From the NCBI RefSeq assembly GCF_001544575.2, contig NZ_FCNY02000004.1:62001-126000 (forward strand): a DNA stretch of 64,000 nucleotides. Reading direction: 5' to 3'. Origin of the DNA: Caballeronia cordobensis. GTDB taxonomy: Bacteria; Pseudomonadota; Gammaproteobacteria; Burkholderiales; Burkholderiaceae. The notes under the pieces were generated by a model. That model had not been told where the DNA came from, ran no database searches, and worked only from the letters and a program-made list of their open reading frames with translations. A program made the translations under genes and the position numbers. Positions 26,029 to 34,076 of the stretch are shown here, one piece after another; the first letter of the stretch is position 1; each line of letters starts with the position of its first letter.

Positions 26029-26769
26029 TCACAAACGAGCTTTTCTGCGATGCATTGCATGGATGGCACGCTTCGATGCCGCTCGCAAAGGCTCGCGCTT
26101 GCCGCGCGCGAGCAGCACGTAGGCGAGCCCTTGCACCGCGCCGCACAGCATCAGATAGACGAAGCCGACGAACAGAAAAATCTGCGCCGGATAGACCATG
26201 AGCCGGTTGTTGAGCTGGTTCGCGAGGAACGTGAATTCCGGCACGCCGACGATATACGCGAGCGACGTGTCCTTGATGAGCGACACCCATTGATTCACGA
26301 ACGACGGCATCATCACGCGCACGGCCTGCGGCAGCACCACGTCGCGCAGCGCCTGCCAGCGCGTGAGTCCGAGCGACAGCGCCGCCTGCCACTGCCCCGC
26401 GCCGATCGAAACGATGCCGGCATGCACGGAATGCGAGAGGTACGCGCCGCCGATCAGCGACAGCGCGCACACGACGGTGGCGAGTCCCGGCACGTTCACG
26501 TGCAGCAGAATCGGCATCAGGAAGAAGGTCCAGAAGATCAGCATCAATACTGGAATGGCGCGAAAGAACGCGACGAGCGCCGTCAGCAGGAGATGCGCGA
26601 CGCCGCGTGTCATGGCGAGCGCGATACCGCCCGCGAGCCCGAGAAGCGCGGCGAGCAGCGCGGAGGCGGCCGAGAGCGCCACCGTCAGCGCGACGCCGCC
26701 AAGCGGCCCGGAAGGGAACGCGCCCAGCAACAGATAGCGCAGCGAGGAAAGCCAGTCGATGCCGCTCAT
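26029..26769 (-). CDS. Polar amino-acid-type ABC transporter permease (HisM/GlnP family)
   Basis: A 246-residue permease with about five helices. It has the FFRAIPVLMLIFWTFFLMPIL segment and the EAA loop SLGLTRWQALRDVVLPQAVRVMMP, then VSLIKDTSLAYIVGVPEF, all typical of amino-acid uptake permeases. The start at 26769 overlaps the previous permease's last codons by 4 bases, so the two are coupled and form the pore. An ATPase gene usually lies next to this pair, but none is present here. Confidence 0.88.
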   Translation of the reverse strand: MSGIDWLSSLRYLLLGAFPSGPLGGVALTVALSAASALLAALLGLAGGIALAMTRGVAHLLLTALVAFFRAIPVLMLIFWTFFLMPILLHVNVPGLATVVCALSLIGGAYLSHSVHAGIVSIGAGQWQAALSLGLTRWQALRDVVLPQAVRVMMPSFVNQWVSLIKDTSLAYIVGVPEFTFLANQLNNRLMVYPAQIFLFVGFVYLMLCGAVQGLAYVLLARGKREPLRAASKRAIHAMHRRKARL

Positions 26770-27497
26770 GCGTGCCCTCGCCGCAAGGCGCGCACGCCCG
26801 TGCGTTGCCATACGGCCAGCGCCGCCTCGATCGCCGCGATGGTCAGCACGTAGAACACCGTCGCCGTGCCGAAGGCCTGAAAGGTCCTGAAGCTTTCCGT
26901 ATCGACCTGACGCGACATGTATGACAGCTCCGCGACGCCGATGGCCATGGTGAGCGACGAGTTCTTCACCAGATTCATGTACTGCCCCGCGAGCGGTGGC
27001 GTCGCGATGCGCAGCGCCTGCGGAAGAATCACGTGGCGCAGCGCGGCGAAGCGGCTCATGCCGAGCGCGGCGGCGGCCTGCTCCTGCGCCACGCTCACGC
27101 CGCGCATTCCCGCGCGAAACTCCTCGCCGATGAACGCCGTCGTGTAGCACGTCAATCCGATCCAGCCGGCGAACAGTTCGAAGCTCGGCCAGCGCAACGC
27201 GAGCGGTCCGAGTGTCATGGCATGCGGCGTGTTGAGCCAGGTCATCCACTCGGCCGGAAGCAAGGCCGCCGCGCCGAAATACCAGAACAGCAATTGCACG
27301 AGCAACGGCGAATTGCGAAACACGAACACATACGACGCCGCAGCGCGCGCGAGCACGGCATGGCGCGCCGTGCGCGCGACGGCCAGCGCGAAGCCGAGCA
27401 GCGTCGCGCAGCATCCCGCGCAGGCGGAGAGCATCAGCGTGACGACGAAGCCCTGCTCCAGCCACGCGAGATATTTCGGCTCAAGCCAGTTCTGCAT
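26766..27497 (-). CDS. Polar amino-acid-type ABC transporter permease (HisQ/GlnP family)
   Basis: A 243-residue permease beginning MQNWLEPKYLAWLEQGFVVTL, with FVFRNSPLLVQLLFWYFG, ALGMSRFAALRHVILPQALRIATPPL (EAA loop) and LVKNSSLTMAIGVAELSY. The start at 27497 matches the family N-terminus; the frame is open further upstream but those residues are unlike the family. It is 32 bases downstream of the binding-protein gene and overlaps the partner permease by 4 bases. Confidence 0.88.
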   Translation of the reverse strand: MQNWLEPKYLAWLEQGFVVTLMLSACAGCCATLLGFALAVARTARHAVLARAAASYVFVFRNSPLLVQLLFWYFGAAALLPAEWMTWLNTPHAMTLGPLALRWPSFELFAGWIGLTCYTTAFIGEEFRAGMRGVSVAQEQAAAALGMSRFAALRHVILPQALRIATPPLAGQYMNLVKNSSLTMAIGVAELSYMSRQVDTESFRTFQAFGTATVFYVLTIAAIEAALAVWQRTGVRALRRGHA

Positions 27498-27529
27498 GAT
27501 CGATCGGCATGAATCGGAAACGGCGAAGC

Positions 27530-28351
27530 TCAACCGTTCTTTTGCGGATCGCCGATCTTGAACAGGCGCGGCAGCGGCGCGGCGCTCGTCGGCCCGAACC
27601 ATTTGTCGTAGATGCGCGTGGCCTCGCCGTCCGCTTCGAGCCGCGTCAGCGTGCCGTTCACGGCATCGAGCAGGCGCGTCTCGCCCTTCGGCACGCCGAC
27701 GCCTTCATAGTCGTTCGAGATCGTGAACGCGGGAATCTCGTAGCTGGCCTTGTCCGGCACGCGCGCGAGCAGCGCGACGAGCTTCGGTCCGTCCTGCGTG
27801 ATCGCCTGCACGTTGCCGGTGCGCAGCGCGGCGAACGCAAAGGGCGTGTCGTCGTAAGCGACAATGGTCGCGTTGGGGTATTTCGCGCGCACCTGCTGCT
27901 CGTTGGTCGTGCCCTTGTCCGCGCCGATGCGCAGGCTGTTGATCTGATCGGGCGACTTGAGCACGCCCTTCTTCGCGATGAACTGCGTGCCCGATGCGAA
28001 GTACGGCGTGCTGAAATCGACTTCTTTCCTGCGCTCGTCCGTGATCGTGAAGTTCGCGAACACGAGATCGACCTTGCCCGACTTCAGGAACGCGATGCGA
28101 TTGGCCGGATTGGTCGGCTGCACTTCCAGCTTGACGCCCAGGCTCTTCGCCACGGCGCGCGCATAGTCGACATCGAGACCGACGATCTGATTGTCCTTCG
28201 GATCGACGAAACCGAATGGCGGGTTGCTGTCGAATGCCGCGACGCGCAGCACGCCCGCCTTTTTGATGTCGTCCAGCCGGTCCGCATGCGCGGCATTCGA
28301 CGCCACGACCAGCAGTGCTGCGAGCACCGCGCCCCAGGTCTTGATTTTCAT
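27530..28351 (-). CDS. Amino-acid ABC transporter substrate-binding protein (family 3)
   Basis: A 273-residue periplasmic binding protein with signal peptide MKIKTWGAVLAALLVVASNAAHA. The mature part shows ADRLDDIKKAGVLRVAAFDSNPPFGF, GLDVDYARAVAKSLGVKLE, PANRIAFLKSGKVDLVFANFTITDERRKEVDFSTPYF (the family signature) and GADKGTTNEQQ. It leads the operon with two permeases, a small protein and a DszA-type monooxygenase. The ligand is probably an amino acid or amino-acid-like organosulfur compound such as a cysteine derivative, by context only. Confidence 0.9.
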   Translation of the reverse strand: MKIKTWGAVLAALLVVASNAAHADRLDDIKKAGVLRVAAFDSNPPFGFVDPKDNQIVGLDVDYARAVAKSLGVKLEVQPTNPANRIAFLKSGKVDLVFANFTITDERRKEVDFSTPYFASGTQFIAKKGVLKSPDQINSLRIGADKGTTNEQQVRAKYPNATIVAYDDTPFAFAALRTGNVQAITQDGPKLVALLARVPDKASYEIPAFTISNDYEGVGVPKGETRLLDAVNGTLTRLEADGEATRIYDKWFGPTSAAPLPRLFKIGDPQKNG

Positions 28352-28617
28352 TGGTGAGTTCCTTGTTCGTTGCGCCGCTCCGTGCCGCGAAGCGCCGGCA
28401 CGATGGCGAGGCTCGCACTCTATCGGCGCGGCGTGCCGGAGGGAACGAAGTATTCGTCACGTAGAAAGAAGGCGCGGCGATTTAGCCGCATGCGCACACA
28501 GCCGCCGCACGCACAAGGATATGACGCAACCCGCGATAGCGTTATGCGCATCGCTACGTTGGCCGCAACGCTGGCGGGCCTTAGCATCGGAAGCTTTCAT
28601 CGACCTCGATTTCCGCC
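28352..28617. promoter_or_regulatory. Divergent intergenic region between amino-acid SBP and SsuA-like genes
   Basis: 266 bases separate two divergent binding-protein genes and must hold both promoters. No convincing -35/-10 pair, dyad or riboswitch was recognised by eye. Sulfur-starvation genes in related bacteria depend on CysB-type activators, whose degenerate sites cannot be called by inspection. Confidence 0.3.
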
Positions 28618-29607
28618 ATGTCCAAAAGAAGCAGTCTCACCGAGCGCCGCGCGTTCCTGTCCTTGTCGGTGCGCGCGGCAGCCGGCGCCGCCGCGCTCGC
28701 CGCCGTGCCCGCCTCGTTCGCGCAGCCGGGCGGCCAGGCACAGCCGCGCGTGCTGCGCATCGGCAATCAGAAAGGCTATCTGAATCTGCTCAAGGGCCGC
28801 GCAACGCTGGAGAAGCGGCTCGCGCCGCTCAACGTCTCGGTGAGCTGGACCGAGTTCTCCGCCGGACCGGTGCAACTCGAAGCGCTCAATGTCGGGTCGA
28901 TCGATTTCGGCGACGTGGGCGAAGCGCCGCCGATCTTCGCGCAAGCCGCCGGCGCGCCGCTCGTCTATGTCGCGGCCACGCCTTTGCGGCCGAAGTCCGA
29001 AGCCGTGCTGGTCCCGGCGCAATCATCGGTCAGGACGGTGGCGGATCTGAAGGGCAAGCGCGTCGCGCTCAACAAGGGCAGCAACGTCCATTACTTTCTC
29101 GTCAAGCTGCTGCGTCAGCACGGCCTTCAGTATCGCGATGTCGAACTCGCGTTTCTCGCGCCGGCCGATGCGCGCGCCGCGTTCGAGCGCGGCTCGATCG
29201 ATGCATGGGTCATCTGGGACCCGTACTTTTCCGCCGCGCAGACGTCCCTGAACGCGCGCGTGGTGGCCGATGCAAGCGGTGTCGTCGGCAACCGCGCCTA
29301 TTATTTTTCGTCGCAGGACTATGTGGCGAAAAACGCGGACGTGATCCGTATCGTCATCGAGGAGATCAAGGCGGTCGATCAGTGGGGCAGGCAGCATCCC
29401 GATGAACTCGCGAGCGAACTGGCGCGTCTCTGGGGCCTGCCCAAACCCGTCGTGGATCTCGCCGTGAGCCGGCAGGTGTTCGGCACCGAAGCCATCACGC
29501 GATCCATCATCGGGGAGCAGCAGCAGATCGCCGATACCTTCGTCGAGCTCGGGCTCATACCGAAACACGTCGATGTGCTGAAGGCCGCGCCGCCCAATCT
29601 GGCCTGA
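28618..29607 (+). CDS. Aliphatic sulfonate ABC transporter substrate-binding protein (SsuA-like)
   Basis: A 329-residue periplasmic protein with a twin-arginine-like leader (TERRAFLSLSVRAAAGAAAL...SFAQ). Mature features match SsuA/TauA: LRIGNQKGYLNLLKGR, SWTEFSAGPVQLEALNVGSIDFGDVGEAPPIFAQAAG, ADLKGKRVALNKGSNVHYFLVKLL and DAWVIWDPYFSAAQ. It is divergent from the amino-acid transporter operon and convergent with the tau-like operon, so it is transcribed alone. It could deliver sulfonates to the nearby SsuBC-like pair at 30119-31732, which also has its own binding protein. Confidence 0.88.
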   Translation: MSKRSSLTERRAFLSLSVRAAAGAAALAAVPASFAQPGGQAQPRVLRIGNQKGYLNLLKGRATLEKRLAPLNVSVSWTEFSAGPVQLEALNVGSIDFGDVGEAPPIFAQAAGAPLVYVAATPLRPKSEAVLVPAQSSVRTVADLKGKRVALNKGSNVHYFLVKLLRQHGLQYRDVELAFLAPADARAAFERGSIDAWVIWDPYFSAAQTSLNARVVADASGVVGNRAYYFSSQDYVAKNADVIRIVIEEIKAVDQWGRQHPDELASELARLWGLPKPVVDLAVSRQVFGTEAITRSIIGEQQQIADTFVELGLIPKHVDVLKAAPPNLA

Positions 29608-29626
29608 GCATCGAGCCGGCGGGCAC

Positions 29627-29642
29627 GGCCGGCGCGCCGGCC
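29627..29642. terminator. GC-rich palindrome between convergent genes (possible bidirectional terminator)
   Basis: A perfect 16-base palindrome, GGCCGGCG followed by its complement CGCCGGCC, lies between the stops of two convergent genes. Overlapping GCCGGC copies at 29615-29620 and 29628-29633 could form an alternative stem with a 7-base loop. No long U-tract follows in either direction, so factor-independent termination is only possible. Confidence 0.35.
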
Positions 29643-29660
29643 CCGTTTCGCTATGGATGC

Positions 29661-30011
29661 TCAGTCATGCAGCTTGGGAAAGCCGTGCCGCTCCGCAAGC
29701 GACGCGAGGATGCGGCGCGTATCGGTGATAAAGCGTTTCTCGCCCAGGCTGTTCGCATCGGGCGGTGCGGGGAAATCGCCGCCGAACACCAGCACGGGCA
29801 GGCTTTGATGCGCTTCGCTCAGCGCTTCGATGGCCGCGCGCCGCGGACGCTCGAACGGCACGCGACGGATATCGAGCCGCGCCGCCCGCGCGGGATCGCT
29901 CGCGAGCAGCGCTTCGATCGGCGCGCCGTCGGGACAGATGAACACTTCGCCGGGACGCTTCGGATCGGTGAAGCCGGGTTCCAGCAGGATCAGCAAATCG
30001 CGTTGGGTCAT
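29661..30011 (-). CDS. DUF3088 family protein
   Basis: A 116-residue protein matching the DUF3088 pattern: DLLILLEPGFTDP at the start, PGEVFICPDGAPIEALLAS, FERPRRAAIEALSEAHQSLPVLVFGGD and the end RFITDTRRILASLAERHGFP. The family looks thioredoxin-like, and many members have Cys near the start (here FICPD). The function is not established. It lies 107 bases downstream of the permease gene on the same strand, so it is probably the last gene of the tau-like operon. The start at 30011 was chosen because similarity begins at once there. Confidence 0.75.
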   Translation of the reverse strand: MTQRDLLILLEPGFTDPKRPGEVFICPDGAPIEALLASDPARAARLDIRRVPFERPRRAAIEALSEAHQSLPVLVFGGDFPAPPDANSLGEKRFITDTRRILASLAERHGFPKLHD

Positions 30012-30118
30012 GATGGGTGCGTGCGTGGTTGAGACGGCATCAGCGTAGCCATGAGCCATGCCGATGCAAACCAATTGCATCTGATATCGAAATCTGCGGG
30101 GCGCATGACGCCGCCGCG

Positions 30119-30910
30119 TCACGTCTGCTCTTTCCATGCGGCGAGCCGCTTTTCGGCGACGAGCACCGCCTGGTTGAACGCAAGTCCGAGCAAAGCGAGC
30201 GTGATGATGCCCGCATACATCTTCGGAATCTCGAAGGTGAATTGCGAATAGTTGACGAGATAGCCGAGCCCCGCCTTCGCGCCGACCATTTCCGCCGCGA
30301 TGAGCACGAGAATCGAATAAGCGCCCGCGATGCGGATGCCCGTGAACACCGACGGCACCGACGCCGGCAACACGACCTTCACGAAGAGTTGCAGCGGCCT
30401 GAGACCCATCGAGCGCGCGGAGCGGATCAGGAGCGGATCGACGTTGCGCACGCCGCTCACGGTATTGAGCACGACGGGCCAGATGCACGAATAGACGACC
30501 ATCGACACTTTCGATGTTTCGCCCATGCCGAGCACGAGCACGAACACCGGCAGCAACGCGAGCGGCGCGGTATTGCGAAAGAGTTCGAGCAGCGGATCGA
30601 GCACTTCGGCAAGCGTCCGATACCAGCCGATGAACAAGCCCAGCGGCACGCCGAGCGCAACCGCGATCGCAAAGCCGCTCAACGCGCGCAGCGTGCTGGC
30701 AAGCAGATGTATCCCCAGCTCGCCCGACAATGTCATGTCGTACAGCGCGCGAAGCACCACGGAAAATGGCGGCAGAAAGGTCGCATCGACCCAACCGAGA
30801 CGCGGCAGCGCTTCCCACAGCGCCACGAACGCCACGATGGCGATGCTCGACCGGACCGCGCGCGGCACACCCCACGCGACGCGCGCGGGCGTTGCGATGA
30901 CCGTACTCAT
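30119..30910 (-). CDS. Sulfonate/taurine-type ABC transporter permease (SsuC/TauC family)
   Basis: A 263-residue inner-membrane permease with six predicted helices. Family features are LPPFSVVLRALYDMTLSGELGIHLLASTLRALSGF, RNTAPLALLPVFVLVLGMGE and the EAA loop IRSARSMGLRPLQLFVKVVLPASVPSVFTGIRI. It is 21 bases downstream of the ATPase gene. Together with the ATPase and the binding protein upstream it makes a complete importer for sulfonates or alkyl sulfate esters. Confidence 0.9.
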   Translation of the reverse strand: MSTVIATPARVAWGVPRAVRSSIAIVAFVALWEALPRLGWVDATFLPPFSVVLRALYDMTLSGELGIHLLASTLRALSGFAIAVALGVPLGLFIGWYRTLAEVLDPLLELFRNTAPLALLPVFVLVLGMGETSKVSMVVYSCIWPVVLNTVSGVRNVDPLLIRSARSMGLRPLQLFVKVVLPASVPSVFTGIRIAGAYSILVLIAAEMVGAKAGLGYLVNYSQFTFEIPKMYAGIITLALLGLAFNQAVLVAEKRLAAWKEQT

Positions 30911-30931
30911 CCAAGCTCCTTCGAAAGTGGA

Positions 30932-31732
30932 TCAGGCCGCGTGCGCGACCTGCAAATGTTGCGCGCCGCGACGCGAACGGATCAGTTGCCAGATCTCGTG
31001 ACGCAAGCGCACGAACTCGGGTGTCGCGCGCACGTCTTCGCCGTTGTCGTCCTTCGGCACGTTCACCGGCAGCACATGCGTGATGCGTCCGGGCGATGCC
31101 GCCATCACCAGCACGCGCTGACCGAGATAGATGGCCTCGTCGATCGAATGCGTGATGAAGACGACGGTCGTGCCGGTGCGCTTCCAGATGCGCAGCAATT
31201 CGTCCTGCAAGGACTCGCGCGTCTGCGCATCGAGCGCGGCGAACGGCTCGTCCATCAGGAGGACATCGGGCTCGTAGGCGAGCGAACGCGCAATGGCGAC
31301 GCGCTGCTTCATGCCGCCCGACAACTGATGCGGATAGCGGTCCGCGAACTCGCTCAAGCCCACGAGTTCCAGAAAGCGCCGCGCCCTCGCGTAGCGCTCG
31401 TTCCTCTCGATGCCCTTCGCCTCCAGCCCGAACGCGACATTGCCGAGCGCCGTCTTCCACGGAAACAGCGCGTACTGCTGGAACACGATGCCGCGATCCA
31501 GCCCCGGCCCTTCGACCTTGCGGCCATCGATCAGAATCTCGCCGCGGTCGGTCTGCGTGAGTCCGCCGATCAGATCGAGCAGCGTGGTCTTGCCGCATCC
31601 GCTCGGGCCGACGAGCGAAACGAACTCGCCGGCCGCGACGTGAAAGGACACGTCGTCAAGGACCGTGAAGCGGTCGCGCGGGTTCACACGATAGCCCTTC
31701 GCGACGTTGCGCACGTCGATCGATGCACTCAT
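30932..31732 (-). CDS. Sulfonate/taurine-type ABC transporter ATP-binding protein (SsuB/TauB family)
   Basis: A 266-residue ATPase with Walker A GPSGCGKTT, Q-loop FQQYALFPWKTALGNVAFGLE, signature LSGGMKQRVAIARSL, Walker B VLLMDEPFAALD and switch His in FITHSIDEA. The order of motifs and the ending are typical of the SsuB/TauB branch. It lies 19 bases after the binding-protein gene and 21 bases before the permease gene. Confidence 0.92.
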   Translation of the reverse strand: MSASIDVRNVAKGYRVNPRDRFTVLDDVSFHVAAGEFVSLVGPSGCGKTTLLDLIGGLTQTDRGEILIDGRKVEGPGLDRGIVFQQYALFPWKTALGNVAFGLEAKGIERNERYARARRFLELVGLSEFADRYPHQLSGGMKQRVAIARSLAYEPDVLLMDEPFAALDAQTRESLQDELLRIWKRTGTTVVFITHSIDEAIYLGQRVLVMAASPGRITHVLPVNVPKDDNGEDVRATPEFVRLRHEIWQLIRSRRGAQHLQVAHAA

Positions 31733-31751
31733 TGCTGCGCCTCCCGAAGCG

Positions 31752-32765
31752 TCAATGGCTGGCCACGGCCTGGTTGAACGGATTGAACTGGTTCGAATAG
31801 ATCGTGTCCGGCCTGATCTGTCCGGGCTTGAGCACGCCGTTCTTCACATACCAGTCGATATAGGTGGTGAAGTCCTCGGCCGCGATCACGCCGCCCTTGC
31901 CGCCCACACCCGGCGATTTCCAGTAGTTGACGATCGACGTATCTTCATTGCGGTGCCGCGCCTCGACGATCTTCTTCAGCCGCGCGACCACTTCCGCGCG
32001 CGGCGTCGTGCGCGTCCACTCGATCGCGCGCGCCGTGCCCTCGACGAACTTGCGCACCGTGTTCGGGTTCTGCGCGATGAAGCGGTTCGTGAACAGATAG
32101 CTCGCGTAGCCATACGAGCCGAACTGCGCGTAATCGGTCGTGAGCAGGCGCGCGCCGCCATCCGCGAGCAGCTTGTCCTTGATGATGTCTTCGAGGAACA
32201 CCGCATCGAGCTGCTTTTGCTTGAGCAGTTGCGCGAGATTCACCGGCGGCGCGGGCACGAACGTCACCTTCTCGATGTCGGCCTGCGAGAGCCCCGACTT
32301 CTGCAGGTACGCGGTCACGAGATACTGCTGATACGCACCCGGCGTATTGACGCCGATCTTCTTGCCGATAAGATCGCGCGGCCCTTCTATCGCGCTGTCC
32401 TGCACGACGAACAGCCCGCCGTTGGTCTCCTTGTCCGTGCCGACATACGAGATCACCGCCTTCACGGGCGCATGCGCCGCGACGAGCTTGACGATGGATC
32501 CGTTGAACGCGCCGCCGAAATCGACGTCGCCGGTCACGGCCGCCTGAATGTCCTGCGGGCCGCTCGTCGTATTGCCGACCCACTTGAGTTTGACGGGCCC
32601 GAGATAGCCCAGGTCTTCGGCGAGCTCGGGATACAGCACCTTGCTCGCCCAGCCCTGATAGCGTAATTCGAGCTTCTCGGGCGTTTGCGCCAGAGCCGCC
32701 GTCGCGCTCGCGGCGAACGCGGCGGCGGGCAGCGCCGCATGAATGATTCGCTTGATGACAGTCAC
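31752..32765 (-). CDS. Sulfonate/taurine-type ABC transporter substrate-binding protein
   Basis: A 337-residue periplasmic protein. The GTG start at 32765 is preceded by GGAGG at 7-base spacing, and gives the signal peptide (TVIKRIIHAALPAAAFAASATAALAQ). Mature blocks: LRYQGWASKVLYPELAEDLGYLGPVKLKWVG, GPQDIQAAVTGDVDFGGAFNGSIVKLVAAHAPVKAV and DLIGKKIGVNTPGAYQQYLV. The style is of the TauA/AtsR-like group, though the ligand is not readable. It follows the dioxygenase gene with only 14 bases between, so uptake and oxidation are co-expressed. Confidence 0.88.
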   Translation of the reverse strand: MTVIKRIIHAALPAAAFAASATAALAQTPEKLELRYQGWASKVLYPELAEDLGYLGPVKLKWVGNTTSGPQDIQAAVTGDVDFGGAFNGSIVKLVAAHAPVKAVISYVGTDKETNGGLFVVQDSAIEGPRDLIGKKIGVNTPGAYQQYLVTAYLQKSGLSQADIEKVTFVPAPPVNLAQLLKQKQLDAVFLEDIIKDKLLADGGARLLTTDYAQFGSYGYASYLFTNRFIAQNPNTVRKFVEGTARAIEWTRTTPRAEVVARLKKIVEARHRNEDTSIVNYWKSPGVGGKGGVIAAEDFTTYIDWYVKNGVLKPGQIRPDTIYSNQFNPFNQAVASH

Positions 32766-32779
32766 GCGTTCGCCTCCGT

Positions 32780-33727
32780 TCAGAACACGCCGTCGTGTTC
32801 GAGCGTGATGCGATGAATCCGCCGCTTCGCCGCGCCGTAATCGCGCGCCGCATAGTGCTGCACTTGCCGGTTGTCCCAGATCGCGACATCGCCCTGCTTC
32901 CATTCGAAGCGCGCCTGCACTTCCGGCGTCTTGATGAGATCGTAGAGATAGTTGAGCAGGCTCTGACTCTGCGTCTTCGACACGCCGAGAATATGGCTCG
33001 TATGGCCTTCGTTCACGAACACGAGCTTGCGCCCGTTCTCGGGATGCGTCTTGATGACGGGCACTTCGATCGGCGGATACTTCCGCGCGGCATCGTGAAA
33101 GCGCGCGAGTCCGGCTTCGACGCTGGTTTCCTCCGTGCCTTCGGGAATCTCGTAGCCGCTCAAGAGATCGGCGAGCGCGCCTTTTTTCGGCGACGCGATG
33201 AACGTGTTCACCGCCGTCAGCTTGTCGAAGTAGCGGGCCAGATCGGCATCCAGCAGGTCGTAGACCGCCGCCGACGAGGCCCAGATCGTGTCCCCGCCGC
33301 CGCCTTCGGGAATGTCCTGCGCATGGAGGACGGTGGCCTTGGGCGGCTGATGCTGCCACGAAACATCGACATGCCAGTTGTCCGTGCCGCCCGAGCGGGT
33401 CGTATCGCCGCCGTGAGCGATGACCTCGATCTCAGGAAAACCCGCGACGGCTGGCAGATAAACGTTCTTGCGGATCGGGTTGCCGAAGATGCGCGCGAGC
33501 GCCACGTGCTGTTCGGACGTGAGCGTCTGTTCACGAAAAAAGATCACGCCATGATCGACGAGCGCCTGACGCAGCGTTCGACGATTGTCCTCGCTGAGCG
33601 GCGCGGCGAGATCGACGTTCTCGATGACCGCGCCGACGAGCGGCTTGTAGCGCCGCACGCGCAGATCCTGATGGCCTTCGGCTTGCTTATTCGCCTGCGC
33701 TTCCCGATTTTCCAGCACCGTGCTCAT
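32780..33727 (-). CDS. TauD/TfdA-family Fe(II)/2-oxoglutarate dioxygenase (taurine or alkylsulfatase type)
   Basis: A 315-residue dioxygenase. The facial triad is visible as His119 and Asp121 (NWHVD) and the distal His291 in WDNRQVQHYA; an Arg-rich RRIHR block follows for 2-oxoglutarate binding. Family text includes VGAVIENVDLAAPL, HGVIFFREQTL and TVLHAQDIPEGGGGDTIWAS. TauD releases sulfite from taurine; AtsK, in the same family, cleaves alkyl sulfate esters. The operon order (dioxygenase, binding protein, ATPase, permease) fits either. The similarity to AtsK-like enzymes is an impression, so no gene symbol is given. Confidence 0.88.
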   Translation of the reverse strand: MSTVLENREAQANKQAEGHQDLRVRRYKPLVGAVIENVDLAAPLSEDNRRTLRQALVDHGVIFFREQTLTSEQHVALARIFGNPIRKNVYLPAVAGFPEIEVIAHGGDTTRSGGTDNWHVDVSWQHQPPKATVLHAQDIPEGGGGDTIWASSAAVYDLLDADLARYFDKLTAVNTFIASPKKGALADLLSGYEIPEGTEETSVEAGLARFHDAARKYPPIEVPVIKTHPENGRKLVFVNEGHTSHILGVSKTQSQSLLNYLYDLIKTPEVQARFEWKQGDVAIWDNRQVQHYAARDYGAAKRRIHRITLEHDGVF

Positions 33728-34076
33728 GAGTTTCTCCGTGGTCGTTGAGTGGGTCCATCAGACCATCGGGCAGCGGTACTTCGCAACGAAGCAATACGAG
33801 CAAGCGTATGAGCGCATCGTCGATGACCTTCTTCGACCGTGCGCTCGAATGCTTCGCGCAATGCGTTATTTACGCATCGACCGTGCATGTCCTATGTTTT
33901 GAGGTTGCGCTTCCGGCGCGCGCCGCATGCGTCATAAGCTCGACGCAGCCGCGCTGATAACGTTCGCATGATCCCTTCGTTTGCGCGATGAACTGGCGGA
34001 CGTATCGTGCTGCCAGCACGTCCCAAGCACCGCCACATCACACCCAACGCGCAACGCCTAGTTCAGTGAGCCATCC
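33728..34076. promoter_or_regulatory. Divergent intergenic region with inverted repeat ATGCGT-TATTT-ACGCAT
   Basis: 349 bases without a gene between the tau-like operon and the third DszA-like gene. The clearest signal is a perfect 6-base inverted repeat with a 5-base spacer at 33861-33877. It lies about 135 bases from the dioxygenase start and about 200 bases from the monooxygenase start, in a locally AT-richer patch. It is a candidate activator or repressor site for one or both operons. No clear -35/-10 was found. Confidence 0.35.

Noticed and set aside
28352-28617. Riboswitch or attenuator upstream of the SsuA-like gene
   Set aside because: No conserved riboswitch core or paired leader helices could be recognised.
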